Source of the DNA: Longimicrobiales bacterium
GTDB taxonomy: Bacteria > Gemmatimonadota > Gemmatimonadetes > Longimicrobiales > Gaopeijiaceae
DNA length: 64,000 bases
NCBI GenBank assembly: GCA_951828585.1
Contig: OX639991.1
Location: 4,260,001 to 4,324,000 of the forward strand
Direction: 5' to 3'
A program made the translations under genes and the position numbers. Under the pieces are notes generated by a model. That model did no database searches and was not told the origin of the DNA. It saw only the letters and a program-made list of their open reading frames with translations. Each line of letters starts with the position of its first letter. Positions within the stretch are counted from its first letter, which is position 1. Shown here piece by piece: positions 7,633-17,917 of the stretch.

Positions 7633-9285
7633 TCATCCCATCGGTATCCTGATCCCCTTCGCCCGCGCCGTCGCCAGCGCCTCGTCATAGCCCGCATCCG
7701 CGTGCCGGGCCACACCCAGCCCGGGATCGTTGGTGAGTACCCGCTCGATCCGCGCACGCATCTCCGCGGTTCCATCCGCCACCAGCACCTGCCCCGCGTG
7801 CAGCGAGTCCCCGATCCCCACCCCACCCCCGTGGTGGAACGACACCCAGCTCGCACCAGACGCGGTGTTCAGAAGCGCGTTCAGCACCGGCCAGTCGGCC
7901 ACGGCATCCGTCCCGTCCTTCATCCCCTCGGTCTCGCGGTACGGAGACGCGACCGAGCCCGTGTCCAGGTGGTCCCGCCCGATCACGATAGGGGCGCTGA
8001 TCTCGCCGCTTGCGACGAGGTCGTTCATGGCCACGCCGAACCGCGCCCTATCCCCCTGCCCCAGCCAGCAAATGCGCGCCGGCAGCCCCTGGAACGCCAC
8101 CTGGTCGCGCGCCATGCGGATCCAGCGGCACAGGTGGTCGTCGTCAGGGAACATCTGGAGGACCAGGTCGTCGGTGCGGTGGATGTCGGCGGGGTCGCCC
8201 GAGAGCGCCACCCAGCGAAACGGACCCTTGCCCTCGCAGAAGAGGGGTCGCACGTAGGCCGGGACGAAGCCGGGATAGGCGAAGGCGTCCTCGAAACCGG
8301 CCTCCCGCGCGTAGCCGCGCAGGTTGTTGCCGTAGTCGACCGCCACCGCGCCGCGCCTCATCATCTCCACGATCGCTTCGCAGTGCCTGCGGATCGATTT
8401 CATCGAGTGTAAGCGATATTCAGTTCGATCGCGATTTCGTAAGACGGTTGCCTCATCGATCGAGAAACCGTAAGGCACGTACCCGTCCACCGGGTCGTGC
8501 GCGGAGGTCTGGTCGGTCACGATGTCGGGCGTCACCCCCCGCTCCAGCAGCTCCGGGAACACATCGGCGCAGTTGCCCACCAGCCCCACCGACAGCGCCT
8601 CCCCCGCCCCCGCCGCCCCCAGCACCCACTCGACCGCCTCGTCCAGATCGTGCGACATGCGGTCGCAATACCGCGTCTCGATCCGCCGCCGAATGCGCTC
8701 TTCGTCGACCTCGACCACCAGGATTGCCGCCCCGTTCATGGTCGCCGCGAGGGGCTGCGCGCCTCCCATCCCCCCCATCCCGCCGGTCAGGATCCACCGC
8801 CCCGCCAGCGATCCGCCGAAGTGGGCGCGCGCCATCGCGCCGAAGGTCTCGTAGGTGCCCTGCAGGATCCCCTGCGTGCCGATGTAGATCCAGGAGCCCG
8901 CGGTCATCTGGCCGTACATCATGAGGCCGCGCCGCTCCAGTTCGTGGAAGTGCTCCCAAGTGGCCCAGCGGCCGACCAGGTTGGAGTTGGCGATGAGGAC
9001 GCGCGGCGCGTGGAGGTGGGTGCGGAAGACGCCGACGGGTTTGCCGGACTGGACGAGGAGGGTTTCGTCGTCGGCGAGGGTCTCGAGGGTGGCCACGATG
9101 GCGTCGAAGGCGGCCCAGTTGCGGGCGGCGCGGCCGGTGCCGCCGTAGACGACGAGGTCGCCGGGTTTCTCGGCCACCTCCGGGTCGAGGTTGTTCATGA
9201 GCATCCGCAGGGCGGCCTCCTGCGTCCATCCCTTGCAGCGCAGGGTGGGGCCGCGGGGGGCGCGGATGGTGGGGGAATCACACAT
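7633..9285 (-). CDS. hutU: Urocanate hydratase
   Basis: HutU adds water to urocanate to form imidazolonepropionate using tightly bound NAD+. The 550-residue sequence is collinear with the family: [27 protein letters not shown] near the start, [10 protein letters not shown], the NAD-binding [31 protein letters not shown], and the C-terminal [11 protein letters not shown]. The ATG at 9285 overlaps the hutH stop (ATGTGTGA), which suggests translational coupling. A GTG eight codons upstream (9309) is possible. It is the last gene of the AhpD-like/hutH/hutU operon and faces the remnant at 7027-7608. Confidence 0.95.
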   Translation of the reverse strand: MCDSPTIRAPRGPTLRCKGWTQEAALRMLMNNLDPEVAEKPGDLVVYGGTGRAARNWAAFDAIVATLETLADDETLLVQSGKPVGVFRTHLHAPRVLIANSNLVGRWATWEHFHELERRGLMMYGQMTAGSWIYIGTQGILQGTYETFGAMARAHFGGSLAGRWILTGGMGGMGGAQPLAATMNGAAILVVEVDEERIRRRIETRYCDRMSHDLDEAVEWVLGAAGAGEALSVGLVGNCADVFPELLERGVTPDIVTDQTSAHDPVDGYVPYGFSIDEATVLRNRDRTEYRLHSMKSIRRHCEAIVEMMRRGAVAVDYGNNLRGYAREAGFEDAFAYPGFVPAYVRPLFCEGKGPFRWVALSGDPADIHRTDDLVLQMFPDDDHLCRWIRMARDQVAFQGLPARICWLGQGDRARFGVAMNDLVASGEISAPIVIGRDHLDTGSVASPYRETEGMKDGTDAVADWPVLNALLNTASGASWVSFHHGGGVGIGDSLHAGQVLVADGTAEMRARIERVLTNDPGLGVARHADAGYDEALATARAKGIRIPMG

Positions 9286-10867
9286 CGGCGTGGGCAGCGC
9301 CTCCTTCACGCACCAGGGCCATGAGCGATGCGATGTCGCCGCTCAGCACTCGGTCCTCGTCAAGCCGGGGAACCCGGGACCGAACGGTCGCCAGCGCCGC
9401 TTCCACCCCGTTCCCGGCGCGCAACGGGCGGTGGAAATCCACGGCCTGGGCGGCGCACAGAAGCTCCACCGCGAGCACCACTTCCAGCAGCTCGATCGTG
9501 CGGCGCACCTTCCTCGCCGCCGCCATCCCCATGGAGACGTGGTCTTCCTGGGAGGCGCAAGTCGGCACCGAGTCGACGCTCGCCGGGTGTGCCAGAACAC
9601 GCATCTCGGAAAGCGCGTCCGCCGCGGTGACCTGGGCAACCATGAGACCGGAACGGGTTCCCGGCTGCGGCGTGAGGAAGGCCGGCAGGCCGGACAGGTC
9701 GGGATTGAGCATTCGGTCGATACGGCGTTCGGCGATGGAGGCCAGGTCGGTCGCCGCGATGGCAACCAGGTCCAGACACTGGGCGATGACCTGCGCGTGG
9801 AAGTTGCCGCCGCTGAGGACCTCGGCGCGGCGCGGTGGCGTGATCTTCCGCCCTTCGGGGTCCGGCCCGCTGTCCACGTGCGCCCCTGCCGGGGTGGACC
9901 GATCGCCGGCCTGAACCGGCAGCACGAGGGGGTTGTCGGTGGTCGAGTTGACTTCGGTCGTTAGGACGCGGTGGGCGTACGCGCACGCTTCCCGCGCCGC
10001 GCCGTGCACCTGCGGCATGCAGCGCAGGGAGTATGCGTCCTGCACGCGGGAGTCGTCGGTGCGGTGCGACTCGCGGATCTCGGAACCCTCCAGGAGCGCC
10101 CACAGCCGGCGCGCGCTCTCGACCTGTCCCGGATGGGGGCGGGCCGCGTGGATCTCGGGACGGAAAGCGTCGGGAGTCCCCCTGAGCCCCTCGAGCGACA
10201 TCGCCCCGGCAACGTCAGCGGTGTCCAGGGCCCGGGCAAAACGGCGCACTGCCAGGACCCCGATCCCCGTCGTGGCTTGCGTGCCGTTGAGGAGCGCCAA
10301 CGCTTCCTTCTCGAGGAGTTCCAGCGGCGCGATGCCCGCTCTCGCCAGCAACTCCGCCGCCTCCCCCTCCCGCCCATCCGCCTCCACCCTGCCCTCCCCC
10401 GTCAGCGCCAGCGCGATGTGCGCCAACGGCACCAGGTCGCCGCTGGCGCCCACCGACCCGATCTCGGGGACGATCGGATGCACACGGCGGTTCAGCAGAT
10501 CCAGCAGCCCCTCCACCACATCGAGACGGCACCCCGACTGTCCCCGGGCCAATGTGTTGGCGCGAAGCAGCATGATCGCCCGGACCTCCCCGTCCGGCAG
10601 CGGCCGTCCCACACCCGCAGCGTGACTGCGGACCATGTTGCGCTGCAGCGCGCGCTGCTCGTCACGCGGGATCCGCACGTCGGCAAGCCGCCCGAAGCCG
10701 GTGTTGACGCCGTAGACGGGTGCATCCCCTTCGACAAGGCCTTCCAGCAACGCACGCGACGCCCGGACGCGCTCGGCAGCCTCCTCGGCCAGCCCAACGG
10801 CGACCTGGTCGCGCGCCACGGCCTCGACCTGCTCCAGCGTCAGCGTCTGCCCATCAATGGTGATCAT
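9278..10867 (-). CDS. hutH: Histidine ammonia-lyase
   Basis: HutH deaminates L-histidine to urocanate, the entry step of the pathway. The self-forming MIO cofactor triad Ala-Ser-Gly is present at residues 141-143 ([13 protein letters not shown]), with the active-site loop Tyr in [10 protein letters not shown] (Y52). NSTTDNPL and the later GNFHAQ and EDHVSMG motifs are also intact. The start ATG at 10867 (MITIDGQTL) overlaps the upstream stop as ATGA, so translation is coupled to the selenoprotein gene. The frame is open further upstream, but that part overlaps the neighbour. The 529-residue length is normal, apart from an extra loop of about 20 residues after [10 protein letters not shown]. 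Confidence 0.95.
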   Translation of the reverse strand: MITIDGQTLTLEQVEAVARDQVAVGLAEEAAERVRASRALLEGLVEGDAPVYGVNTGFGRLADVRIPRDEQRALQRNMVRSHAAGVGRPLPDGEVRAIMLLRANTLARGQSGCRLDVVEGLLDLLNRRVHPIVPEIGSVGASGDLVPLAHIALALTGEGRVEADGREGEAAELLARAGIAPLELLEKEALALLNGTQATTGIGVLAVRRFARALDTADVAGAMSLEGLRGTPDAFRPEIHAARPHPGQVESARRLWALLEGSEIRESHRTDDSRVQDAYSLRCMPQVHGAAREACAYAHRVLTTEVNSTTDNPLVLPVQAGDRSTPAGAHVDSGPDPEGRKITPPRRAEVLSGGNFHAQVIAQCLDLVAIAATDLASIAERRIDRMLNPDLSGLPAFLTPQPGTRSGLMVAQVTAADALSEMRVLAHPASVDSVPTCASQEDHVSMGMAAARKVRRTIELLEVVLAVELLCAAQAVDFHRPLRAGNGVEAALATVRSRVPRLDEDRVLSGDIASLMALVREGGAAHADV

Positions 10868-11490
10868 GCGGCCGGTCCCGCCCGCTGCTGCCTCGTGCGG
10901 GCCTCCCGCAGCGCCTCGAATTCCCGACGTGTCAGCGTGCATTCCTCATCCTCCCACCCCTCCTCCAGTTCCACACCCAGCCCGTTGGCCAGACGGTTCA
11001 CGTAGTTGTAGTACGACACGACCTGGCAGATATCCAGAATGGCCCGGTCGTCGAAACCAACGTCCCGCAGCGCCTCGGCGTCGGCGGCGCTCATCGCGCC
11101 CGGGTCGCGGGTCAGCTTGACGGCAAAATCGAGCATGGCGGCATCCCCCGCCTCGAGCGACGGCGGCCTGGCGCCCCGGGCCAGCGCGCGGCCCAACCCC
11201 GGCGATCCGGTCAGCCTGCGGAGACCCGCCCCGTGATGGTTGATTCAGTAGAAGCAATCGTTCTCCGCGGAAACGGTGACGGCGATCATCTCGCGCTGCG
11301 CCCTCGAGAGCGGCGACGGCCCGGCCATGAGGTGCCGGTACATATCGTAGTGGTGCTCCATCGACGGCGGACTCAGCGAGTGGATCCGCAGGATGTTGTC
11401 GACCTTGCCCCGGGCATCGGCGTAGCGGTCGTACAACGCCGAGAGCCGGGGTCCCGCCTCGGTGGCTGGAGTGTATCGGATGTACGTCAA
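10864..11490 (-). CDS. AhpD-like alkylhydroperoxidase selenoprotein (in-frame TGA = Sec)
   Basis: Read through one TGA (11247-11245), this is a 208-residue protein of the carboxymuconolactone decarboxylase/AhpD superfamily, closest to the 'peroxidase-related enzyme' subgroup. Family landmarks lie on both sides of the stop: DNILRIHSLSP and PLSRAQREMIAV before it, HHGAGLRRL, FAVKLTRDP and NYVNRLANGLGVELE after it. The TGA replaces the second Cys of the redox motif: E67, C79, U82 and H86 match the spacing of AhpD E118/C130/C133/H137. A hairpin with a GCA loop lies 19-36 nt beyond the TGA. The start is a TTG (11490) without a strong ribosome site. The stop overlaps hutH (ATGA). A reducing, peroxide-removing role is inferred from the family. 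selA/selB/selC would have to be elsewhere. Confidence 0.85.
11209..11226 (-). promoter_or_regulatory. Candidate bacterial SECIS element
   Basis: On the minus strand GGUC (11226-11223), a bulged U and CC pair with GG, a two-base bulge and GACC (11212-11209), closing a GCA apical loop. The loop guanine is 26 nt downstream of the UGA, inside the 16-37 nt window usual for SelB-recognised bacterial SECIS elements. The stem is short and bulged, as is common in bacteria. Folding was done by eye. Confidence 0.55.
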
Positions 11491-11623
11491 ATGCGTTCGT
11501 CTTTGCGATGTGGCCTGTCACTTCCGCCGGGGAGGACGGAACTTGCGATCCCGCCCCGGCGGATTGCCGGCAGGGAAAGCTACCGACAGCTTCATCGCTG
11601 AGCCATCCAACAGGAGAGAATCG

Positions 11624-14140
11624 ATGTTCAAGGTGAGGTGCGTTCACGACACGAGTCGCGCCACGGTCCCCGGCCGTGTGGCGGAGGGCCGGTACGGCAC
11701 CACGCGGGGAAGCCGGACGGTTGCGTGCGCCGTCTCCCTGGCGGCCACCGTCCTTGCGGCCGTCGCCCCCACTTCGGCACAGGACGAATTCGGGCGGATG
11801 GTCGCCGTGTCGGGGAGGAGCGTGATCGTCGGAAAACCGGGTGCGGCGCGTGGCCCGGCCGCGCTCTACCGGTTCGAGCGGGACCGATCGGGCGCCTGGG
11901 TGCTGACCGGGACGCTATCCCCTCCGGGAACGGCCGGAAGCGGACACAGGCTGGCGCCTTCCATCCAGTGGAAGGGGGAGCGGCTGGTCGTGGGTTCGGC
12001 CGATCCGGATGTCCGGTTCGGAGCTCACGTGTTCCGGGACGTACGCAGCGACCTGGTGTACGAGCGCGGGCTCGAAATCTTCCGCCCGGCCTCTCCCGAC
12101 TCCGGTGGTCCGGGGGGCGCGGCGGTGGACTTCGCGGGTATCATGCGGATCCTGCAGCCTCCGGTCAGGACGGTCGCACTCCACCGCGACCGAGTGGCGA
12201 TTTCGGTAACCGGCGATGGGGCCGGCCCCGGCGGCGTGTACATCTTCCAGAGGAATGGCCGCCAGGGGTGGGGTGCTCCAACCCTGTTGCCCCCGCCCGG
12301 CCCCACGTCCGAGTACCCAGACTTCGGGGCGGCTCTGGCGGTCAACCGCGATGCCATACTCGTCTCATCGCCGGGCGCGGAGGGAGACGGCAGGGTGTTC
12401 GTCTACCGTCCCCGGGACAGCGAACTGGGCAACGTCACCCTCGCTCCCCCGGATTCGCTGGAGGCGGGCGCGCGTTTCGGGGCCGCCCTGGCCGTCGAAG
12501 GCAGTCGGCTCATGATCGGCGCGCCCGGCGCGCAACACGGTTCGGGACTTGTCTTCGCATACCGGCGGTTCAACAACGGAGAGTGGGAGTTCGAACAGGT
12601 GCTTTCGCCCGATTCCCCCGATTCGCCGGAAGAACCGGACAGCGCCGCTTCCACCGGCAGCTTCGGCACCGCCCTCGCCCTGCTCGGCGACGAACTGTGG
12701 GTCGGGGCACCCCGGGCGCGGTCGGGGGCGGGGCGTGTGTACCGCTTCCGCCTGGCCGACGGTGACTGGCAACTCGCGCCCCTCGACGTGCCGGATGCCG
12801 GGTCGGCCGCGGCCCTCGGATCGGCGATCGCGCTCGGCACCAGTGCCGCGGTTCTGGGCGCCCCGGGCACGGACGGCAGCTACGGAGCGGCCCTGGTGTT
12901 CCGGCGCGAGCCGGGCGGCCCATGGAGCGAACCCGAGTGGCTGCGTCCCGGCACGGGTCCCGCAGCCGTGGCCGGTGGCGAGGTGCGCTGCGACGAGGGG
13001 GCCGCGGCAGGCTTCTCCTGCGATGGCGTGGATCTCCTGGCCTACCTGCCCACTTCCGCCATCGGGGGGGAACCCTGGGAGCGGGTCAGCGACGTGTGGG
13101 GATGGACGGATCCCGAGACTGGGCGCGAGTACGCGCTGGTGGGGCGAAGCGGCGGCGCGGCGATCGTCGACGTAACCGATCCCGCCGGCCCCCGGTACGT
13201 CGGCGTGATACCCGCCAACCCCAGCGGCGCCCGCGACCTCAAGGTCTACGCCGACCACCTCTTCTTCACGGGCGACGGGGCGGGCGACCACGGCCTGGTC
13301 GTCTTCGACCTGACACGGCTGCGTGCCGCGCCCGCCGAGCCGTCACAGTTCGAGCCCGACGCGGTCTACGACGGCATCGCCAGCGCCCACAACCTGGTCT
13401 TGGACACCGAGAGCGGCTTCGCCTTCCCGGTCGGGGCCAGCGGCGGCGGCCAGACGTGTGGGGGCGGGCTCCACATGGTGGACGTACGCGACCCGAAGTC
13501 ACCCGTGTTCGCGGGCTGCTTCACCGACACCGAGGGACTCATCTACCAGGGACGCACCCACGACGCGCAGTGCGTGGTCTACCGCGGCCCCGACGATCGC
13601 TACCACGGCAGGCAGCTCTGCTTCGCGTCCAACGAGACCGCGCTCAGGATCATCGACGTCACGGACAAAGAGGCGCCGACGCCCATCGGCACGGCCACCT
13701 ACCCCGGGCTCGCCTACGTGCACCAGGGATGGCTCACCGACGATCACCGCTACTACTACCTCGACGACGAGCTGGACGAGCTGGTGGGCACCGCGCCGAA
13801 GACGCGCACCTTCATCTTCGACGTGGCCGAGCTGGACGACCCGGTGCTGGTGGGCAGCGTGGACGGGCCCTCGGGGGCCACCGACCACAACCTCTACGTA
13901 AAGGGAGACCGGATGTACCAGGCCAACTACCAGGCCGGGTTCCGCCTTCTGGACATCAGCGACCCCGAGTCTCCCGTGGAAATCGGCTGGTTCGACACCA
14001 CACCGTACGACGGTGATCCCCCGGGCTTCGTCGGTGCGTGGACGGCGTACCCCTTCTTCGAGAGCGGCGCGGTGATCGTGACCAGCATGTATGAAGGGGT
14101 ATTCCTGCTCAGGCCGCATCCGCGGCGGCTGATCCCGTAG
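11624..14140 (+). CDS. Secreted FG-GAP plus choice-of-anchor-B domain protein
   Basis: The 838-residue protein starts at an ATG with AGGAGAG upstream. A positively charged N-region and a hydrophobic stretch (VACAVSLAATVLAAVAPTSA, about residues 29-48) act as signal peptide. Residues about 50-440 contain seven or so FG-GAP/integrin-like propeller repeats of the type FGxALAVxGxxLxVGAPG. From about 470 to the end lies a 'choice-of-anchor B' LVIVD propeller (GWTDPETGREYALVGRSGGA, TDHNLYVKGDRMYQANYQAG). No catalytic motif is visible; surface binding or adhesion is a family-level guess. The frame is open upstream, but the extension overlaps the divergent selenoprotein start. Confidence 0.85.
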   Translation: MFKVRCVHDTSRATVPGRVAEGRYGTTRGSRTVACAVSLAATVLAAVAPTSAQDEFGRMVAVSGRSVIVGKPGAARGPAALYRFERDRSGAWVLTGTLSPPGTAGSGHRLAPSIQWKGERLVVGSADPDVRFGAHVFRDVRSDLVYERGLEIFRPASPDSGGPGGAAVDFAGIMRILQPPVRTVALHRDRVAISVTGDGAGPGGVYIFQRNGRQGWGAPTLLPPPGPTSEYPDFGAALAVNRDAILVSSPGAEGDGRVFVYRPRDSELGNVTLAPPDSLEAGARFGAALAVEGSRLMIGAPGAQHGSGLVFAYRRFNNGEWEFEQVLSPDSPDSPEEPDSAASTGSFGTALALLGDELWVGAPRARSGAGRVYRFRLADGDWQLAPLDVPDAGSAAALGSAIALGTSAAVLGAPGTDGSYGAALVFRREPGGPWSEPEWLRPGTGPAAVAGGEVRCDEGAAAGFSCDGVDLLAYLPTSAIGGEPWERVSDVWGWTDPETGREYALVGRSGGAAIVDVTDPAGPRYVGVIPANPSGARDLKVYADHLFFTGDGAGDHGLVVFDLTRLRAAPAEPSQFEPDAVYDGIASAHNLVLDTESGFAFPVGASGGGQTCGGGLHMVDVRDPKSPVFAGCFTDTEGLIYQGRTHDAQCVVYRGPDDRYHGRQLCFASNETALRIIDVTDKEAPTPIGTATYPGLAYVHQGWLTDDHRYYYLDDELDELVGTAPKTRTFIFDVAELDDPVLVGSVDGPSGATDHNLYVKGDRMYQANYQAGFRLLDISDPESPVEIGWFDTTPYDGDPPGFVGAWTAYPFFESGAVIVTSMYEGVFLLRPHPRRLIP

Positions 14141-14153
14141 CGCGGGGTTGAAG

Positions 14154-14225
<72 letters not shown>

Positions 14226-14331
14226 GACACGAAAGGGGCGCCCGGCAACGGCCGTCGCCCCCTGGCAACCCCGGGAAAACCCTCCCGGGACTCGGGCGGA
14301 CTCATCCAGGAACTGCCAAAACGTCGATCAG

Positions 14332-14404
<73 letters not shown>

Positions 14405-14482
14405 GGTTCTCACCCGTCGCGCGGCAACCCGGCTTCCCCGAAAGGTCATCCAAGGGACCGAACTCCGCCGAAACGGACTAGT

Positions 14483-14511
14483 AGCCTAGGGGCGGGCGCA
14501 CATGCTGTCAA
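14483..14511 (-). promoter_or_regulatory. Sigma-70 promoter of the tRNA-Gly/tRNA-Cys unit
   Basis: On the minus strand TTGACA (14511-14506) is followed after exactly 17 bp by TAGGCT (14488-14483), a -10 type common at strong stable-RNA promoters. A start near 14475 would leave about 70 nt before tRNA-Gly. Confidence 0.65.
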
Positions 14512-14630
14512 GCGCCAAACCCCGGATTCCCGGTGCGGTTCGCCAGCCGTGCGGGCGGCATTATCTTGTCTGCTGGATCCCCCGCGGAGCGGCCGCCCGA
14601 ACGCGGGGCCAACGACAACCCGGATGCGCC

Positions 14631-16217
14631 GTGCACCGTACCTCAATAAAGATCGCCACCCTTATCTGCGTCGTCCTCGCGCCCGGGTTCGCCGCCGCCC
14701 AGGAACCGTACTCGCCCCTGGTCCCCCAGGGCAAGCTCCGGCTTGAAATCAGGGGGGAATACTCGTCCTTCTCGTACCGCTACCGGACCTGGACGGAAGG
14801 ATCCTCGACCAGAAATGGGCTGGAGGCCCTGAGCGACCCCTTCTCCGGCCCGGCGGGCTCTCGCGTGTTCCCCCTGCTGAGCCCCGCGGAGGCGGCCGTG
14901 CGCGAGGCGCTGGGCGACGACTACTCCATCAGCCTGGGGACCATGACCTCGTTCATGGAGAAGAACACCGCCCGGGTGCCCGTGTCATTCGACGTAGGCG
15001 TCTTCGACTGGCTGACCGTGGGCGTAGTGGTCCCGGCCGTGCAGCACGAGACCGAATTCGCCTTCCACTTCGAGGCGGATTCGACCGGGGCCAACGCGGG
15101 ATTCGGGCCGGGGGGCGGTGCGGTTTCCGTCTTCCTGTTGGGCCTGGGGACATCGATCGACGCGTACGGCAGCTATCGCGACGTGACCTGCGCCACCGAT
15201 CCGTCTTCTCCGGAGTGCGCAGATGCCACGGCAGTGCTGGACGACGCATTGGGTTTTCAAAGCGGGCTTGTCGCCATGTACGGGACCATGTTCGCGCCGC
15301 TGGGTTCGTCAACCGGCGGCCTGGCGCTCCAGGCGCGTCTGGCCTCGCTGGCCATGGCCTTCGACGCGGCGGGCGTCACCGACGTTCCGGCGTCCATGCC
15401 CCTGGCGGACGCCTTCCTCACCACCGAACAGATCCTGGAAATGGTCACCGACCCGGCCTTCGGAATCGGCGCGGCCCACACCCTGGGCCAGTGGCGGGCT
15501 CTGTGGGGACTGGGAGACATCGAGGTGCGCGCCGACGCGCGGCTGCTGGAATCCGGCGCGCCTGACGGACCCCGCCACGTCATTGCGGGCGCGGGCGCAC
15601 GCGTCCGCCTTCCCACCGGAACGCAGGACGATCCCGCGAACTTCCTCGACGCGGCCACCGGCGACGCCCAGATCGACGTGGAGATCCGGGGATGGATGAA
15701 CGGGCGCTGGACCGATCGATTCGGTCTCTGGGCGGACTTCCGCTACGGCATACAGATGCCCGGAACCACCGAACGGCGCGTCTTCGATCCCAACTTCACC
15801 TTTGCCCCGATGTCCTCCCAGCTCCAGCTGGACTGGAATCCGGGGGACTACCAGTTCGTCGAACTGTCGCCGTGGTTTCGGCTCGTGGAATCGATGACGC
15901 TGGTGGCCGGCTATCGCTATTTCAGGAAGGGACGCGACAGCTTCACCAGGACCGCCACGGGCGAAACCGGGTCCGGACAGGCCGCGGGCGCGCTGGACCC
16001 GGAGATCCTGGTGCCGCACAGCGGCGCCTCGTCCAGCCGGGTGACCTTCGGGATGGTGTACAACCGTGCCGTGCCGACCCGCGACGGCACGACGGGTGGG
16101 CCGCTCGAGATCCGCCTGCAGTACCGGGGGGTGGTGGGGGGTAGCGGCGGCAATGTGCCGAAGACGGGGGCGATCGAGGCCGGTTTCCGGTTCTTCAGGA
16201 GGCTGTGGGGAGGGTAG
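14631..16217 (+). CDS. Predicted outer-membrane protein
   Basis: I chose the GTG at 14631, which gives a compact signal peptide (IKIATLICVVLAPGFAAAQ) with cleavage after AAAQ and a 528-residue protein. The mature part alternates aromatic and polar residues in strand-like blocks (LRLEIRGEYSSFSYRYRTW, WMNGRWTDRFGLWADFRYGI, FVELSPWFRLVESMTLVAGY) with long loops, as in transporter-type beta-barrels. The C-terminus GAIEAGFRFFRRLWGG resembles a last strand but lacks a terminal Phe. No family name can be given. Its 3' end overlaps the convergent recN by 23 bp. Confidence 0.7.
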   Translation: MHRTSIKIATLICVVLAPGFAAAQEPYSPLVPQGKLRLEIRGEYSSFSYRYRTWTEGSSTRNGLEALSDPFSGPAGSRVFPLLSPAEAAVREALGDDYSISLGTMTSFMEKNTARVPVSFDVGVFDWLTVGVVVPAVQHETEFAFHFEADSTGANAGFGPGGGAVSVFLLGLGTSIDAYGSYRDVTCATDPSSPECADATAVLDDALGFQSGLVAMYGTMFAPLGSSTGGLALQARLASLAMAFDAAGVTDVPASMPLADAFLTTEQILEMVTDPAFGIGAAHTLGQWRALWGLGDIEVRADARLLESGAPDGPRHVIAGAGARVRLPTGTQDDPANFLDAATGDAQIDVEIRGWMNGRWTDRFGLWADFRYGIQMPGTTERRVFDPNFTFAPMSSQLQLDWNPGDYQFVELSPWFRLVESMTLVAGYRYFRKGRDSFTRTATGETGSGQAAGALDPEILVPHSGASSSRVTFGMVYNRAVPTRDGTTGGPLEIRLQYRGVVGGSGGNVPKTGAIEAGFRFFRRLWGG

Positions 16218-17868
16218 CCAGCAACTCCCGCGCATGATCGAGCGACGGCGCCGACTCCGGGTCGCCGCCCAGCATGCGCGCGATCTCGCGGACCCTCTCC
16301 TCGCCGTCGAGACGCCGCAGCGCCGTAACCGTCGTGCCCTTCCCGGCCACCTTCTCCACGAGCAGATGGTTGGAGGCCCGCGCGGCGATCCGCGCCAGGT
16401 GAGTCACCACCAGAACCTGCCGGCCGCGCGCCACTTCCTCGAGCCGCTCCCCCACCCTCCCCGCCACCACCCCTCCGATCCCGGCGTCGATTTCGTCGAA
16501 GATCAGGGTGGGCAGGTCGTCGATCCCGGCGAGCACCGACTTGAGCACGAGCATCACCCGCGACAGCTCCCCGCCCGACGCGATTCGCGACAGGGGCGCC
16601 GTTGGAAACCCAGGGTTCATCGTCGCCATGAAGCGCACGCGCTCCCGTCCTCGGGCCATCGGCGCGGCCAGCTCCTCGAAACGCACCTCGAAACGGGCGC
16701 CTTCGAGACCGAGCCCCGGAAAGGCGGCCATGGCCGCGCGGGAGAGCTTGTCTCCCGCTTCGCGGCGCTTCCGTGACAGCTCCGTGGCCGCGGTGTTCCA
16801 GTGCGCTTTCGCGCGATCGAGCTCGCGGTTGAGGGCGTCGACATCGAAGTCGGCCGCATCGAGCTCGTCCAGCTCGCTCTGCAGCGCCTCGCCCTTCGCG
16901 ATGACGTCGGCAAGCGCGGGACCGTACTTGCGCTGCAACCGTTCCAGCAGCGCCTGCCGTTCGCGCAGGGATTCCAGCCGCGCGGGGTCGTGATCGATGC
17001 CGGCGGCGTAGTGCGAAAGTTCGGTGGCTGTGTCGGAGATCTGGTGGTACGCGTCCTCCAGGGTTGATGCAAAGGGCGCGAGGGAGGGATCCGTGTCGGC
17101 GAGGCGGCGCAGGCGGTCGGCCGCGTCGGCAAGGCGGTCGGTGACGGAGTCGTCTTCGGCCTGGAGCGCCTCATGGATGGCGTGGCTCTCGCGGGCCAGC
17201 TGATCGGCGTTGGCCAGCCGGTTGGCCTCTGTGCGCAGCTCCTCGTCCTCGCCCGCCCGGATCTTCGCGCCGAGGATCTCGCCGAGCTGGAAACGGACGA
17301 AGTCGGCCCGGCTTTCCAGTTCGCGCCGCCGCTCCTCGAGCGCGCCCGCCTTCTGCCGCAGACGCGCGATCCGCCGGAAGGCCGCCTCCACCTCCGCCGC
17401 CAGATCCTCGCACCCGCCGAAGGCGTCCAGCACCGCCCGCTGAAAGTCCCCCGACAACAGCCGCTGGTGCTCGTGCTGCCCATGGATATCCACCAGCAGC
17501 GACCCGATCCGGCGCAGGACGCCCGCGGTCACCGGCGACCCGTTCACCCACCCGCGGCTGCGCCCCTCGGCACGCACCTCGCGACGGAGGATCAGGTGGC
17601 CGTCTTCGGCTTCGAGTCCCAGTTCGGTGAGAAGGCCGGCCGCCTCGTCCCGTCCCTGGACCCTGACCACGGCCTCCACCAGTGCACGCCCCTCGCCACT
17701 GCGCACCACACTCACCGATGCGCGCCCCCCCAGCAGCATCTCCACGGCATCGACCACGATGGACTTGCCGGCCCCGGTTTCCCCCGTCACGACATTGAGT
17801 CCCGCTTGAAGCGATGCGGATAAGTCCTTGAGCACCGCGAAGTTCTGAATTCTTAGCTCAATTAGCAT
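16195..17868 (-). CDS. recN: DNA repair protein RecN (SMC-like ATPase)
   Basis: RecN is an ABC-type SMC relative that acts early at DNA double-strand breaks, tethering ends. The protein begins MLIELRIQNFAVLKDL and has Walker A GETGAGKS near residue 29, a long coiled-coil middle (about 160-400) with a hinge, the ABC signature LSRIASGGELSRVMLVLK, and Walker B TLIFDEIDAGIGG near residue 460. About 557 residues is normal. I took the second ATG (17868) as start. It is the last gene of the rny-folD-xseAB-ispA-nadK-recN run and overlaps the convergent outer-membrane gene. Confidence 0.95.
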   Translation of the reverse strand: MLIELRIQNFAVLKDLSASLQAGLNVVTGETGAGKSIVVDAVEMLLGGRASVSVVRSGEGRALVEAVVRVQGRDEAAGLLTELGLEAEDGHLILRREVRAEGRSRGWVNGSPVTAGVLRRIGSLLVDIHGQHEHQRLLSGDFQRAVLDAFGGCEDLAAEVEAAFRRIARLRQKAGALEERRRELESRADFVRFQLGEILGAKIRAGEDEELRTEANRLANADQLARESHAIHEALQAEDDSVTDRLADAADRLRRLADTDPSLAPFASTLEDAYHQISDTATELSHYAAGIDHDPARLESLRERQALLERLQRKYGPALADVIAKGEALQSELDELDAADFDVDALNRELDRAKAHWNTAATELSRKRREAGDKLSRAAMAAFPGLGLEGARFEVRFEELAAPMARGRERVRFMATMNPGFPTAPLSRIASGGELSRVMLVLKSVLAGIDDLPTLIFDEIDAGIGGVVAGRVGERLEEVARGRQVLVVTHLARIAARASNHLLVEKVAGKGTTVTALRRLDGEERVREIARMLGGDPESAPSLDHARELLATLPTAS

Positions 17869-17917
17869 GATCACCGAACATGGGGTCGCCGAACGGGCAC
17901 CGACATGGCTGAACGGG

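Noticed and set aside
10864-11490. Two separate genes, or a pseudogene, at the AhpD-like locus
   Set aside because: Only one interrupting codon exists, it is TGA and not TAA/TAG, it falls exactly on the catalytic Cys position, and the rest is fully conserved. Sec decoding explains all of this.
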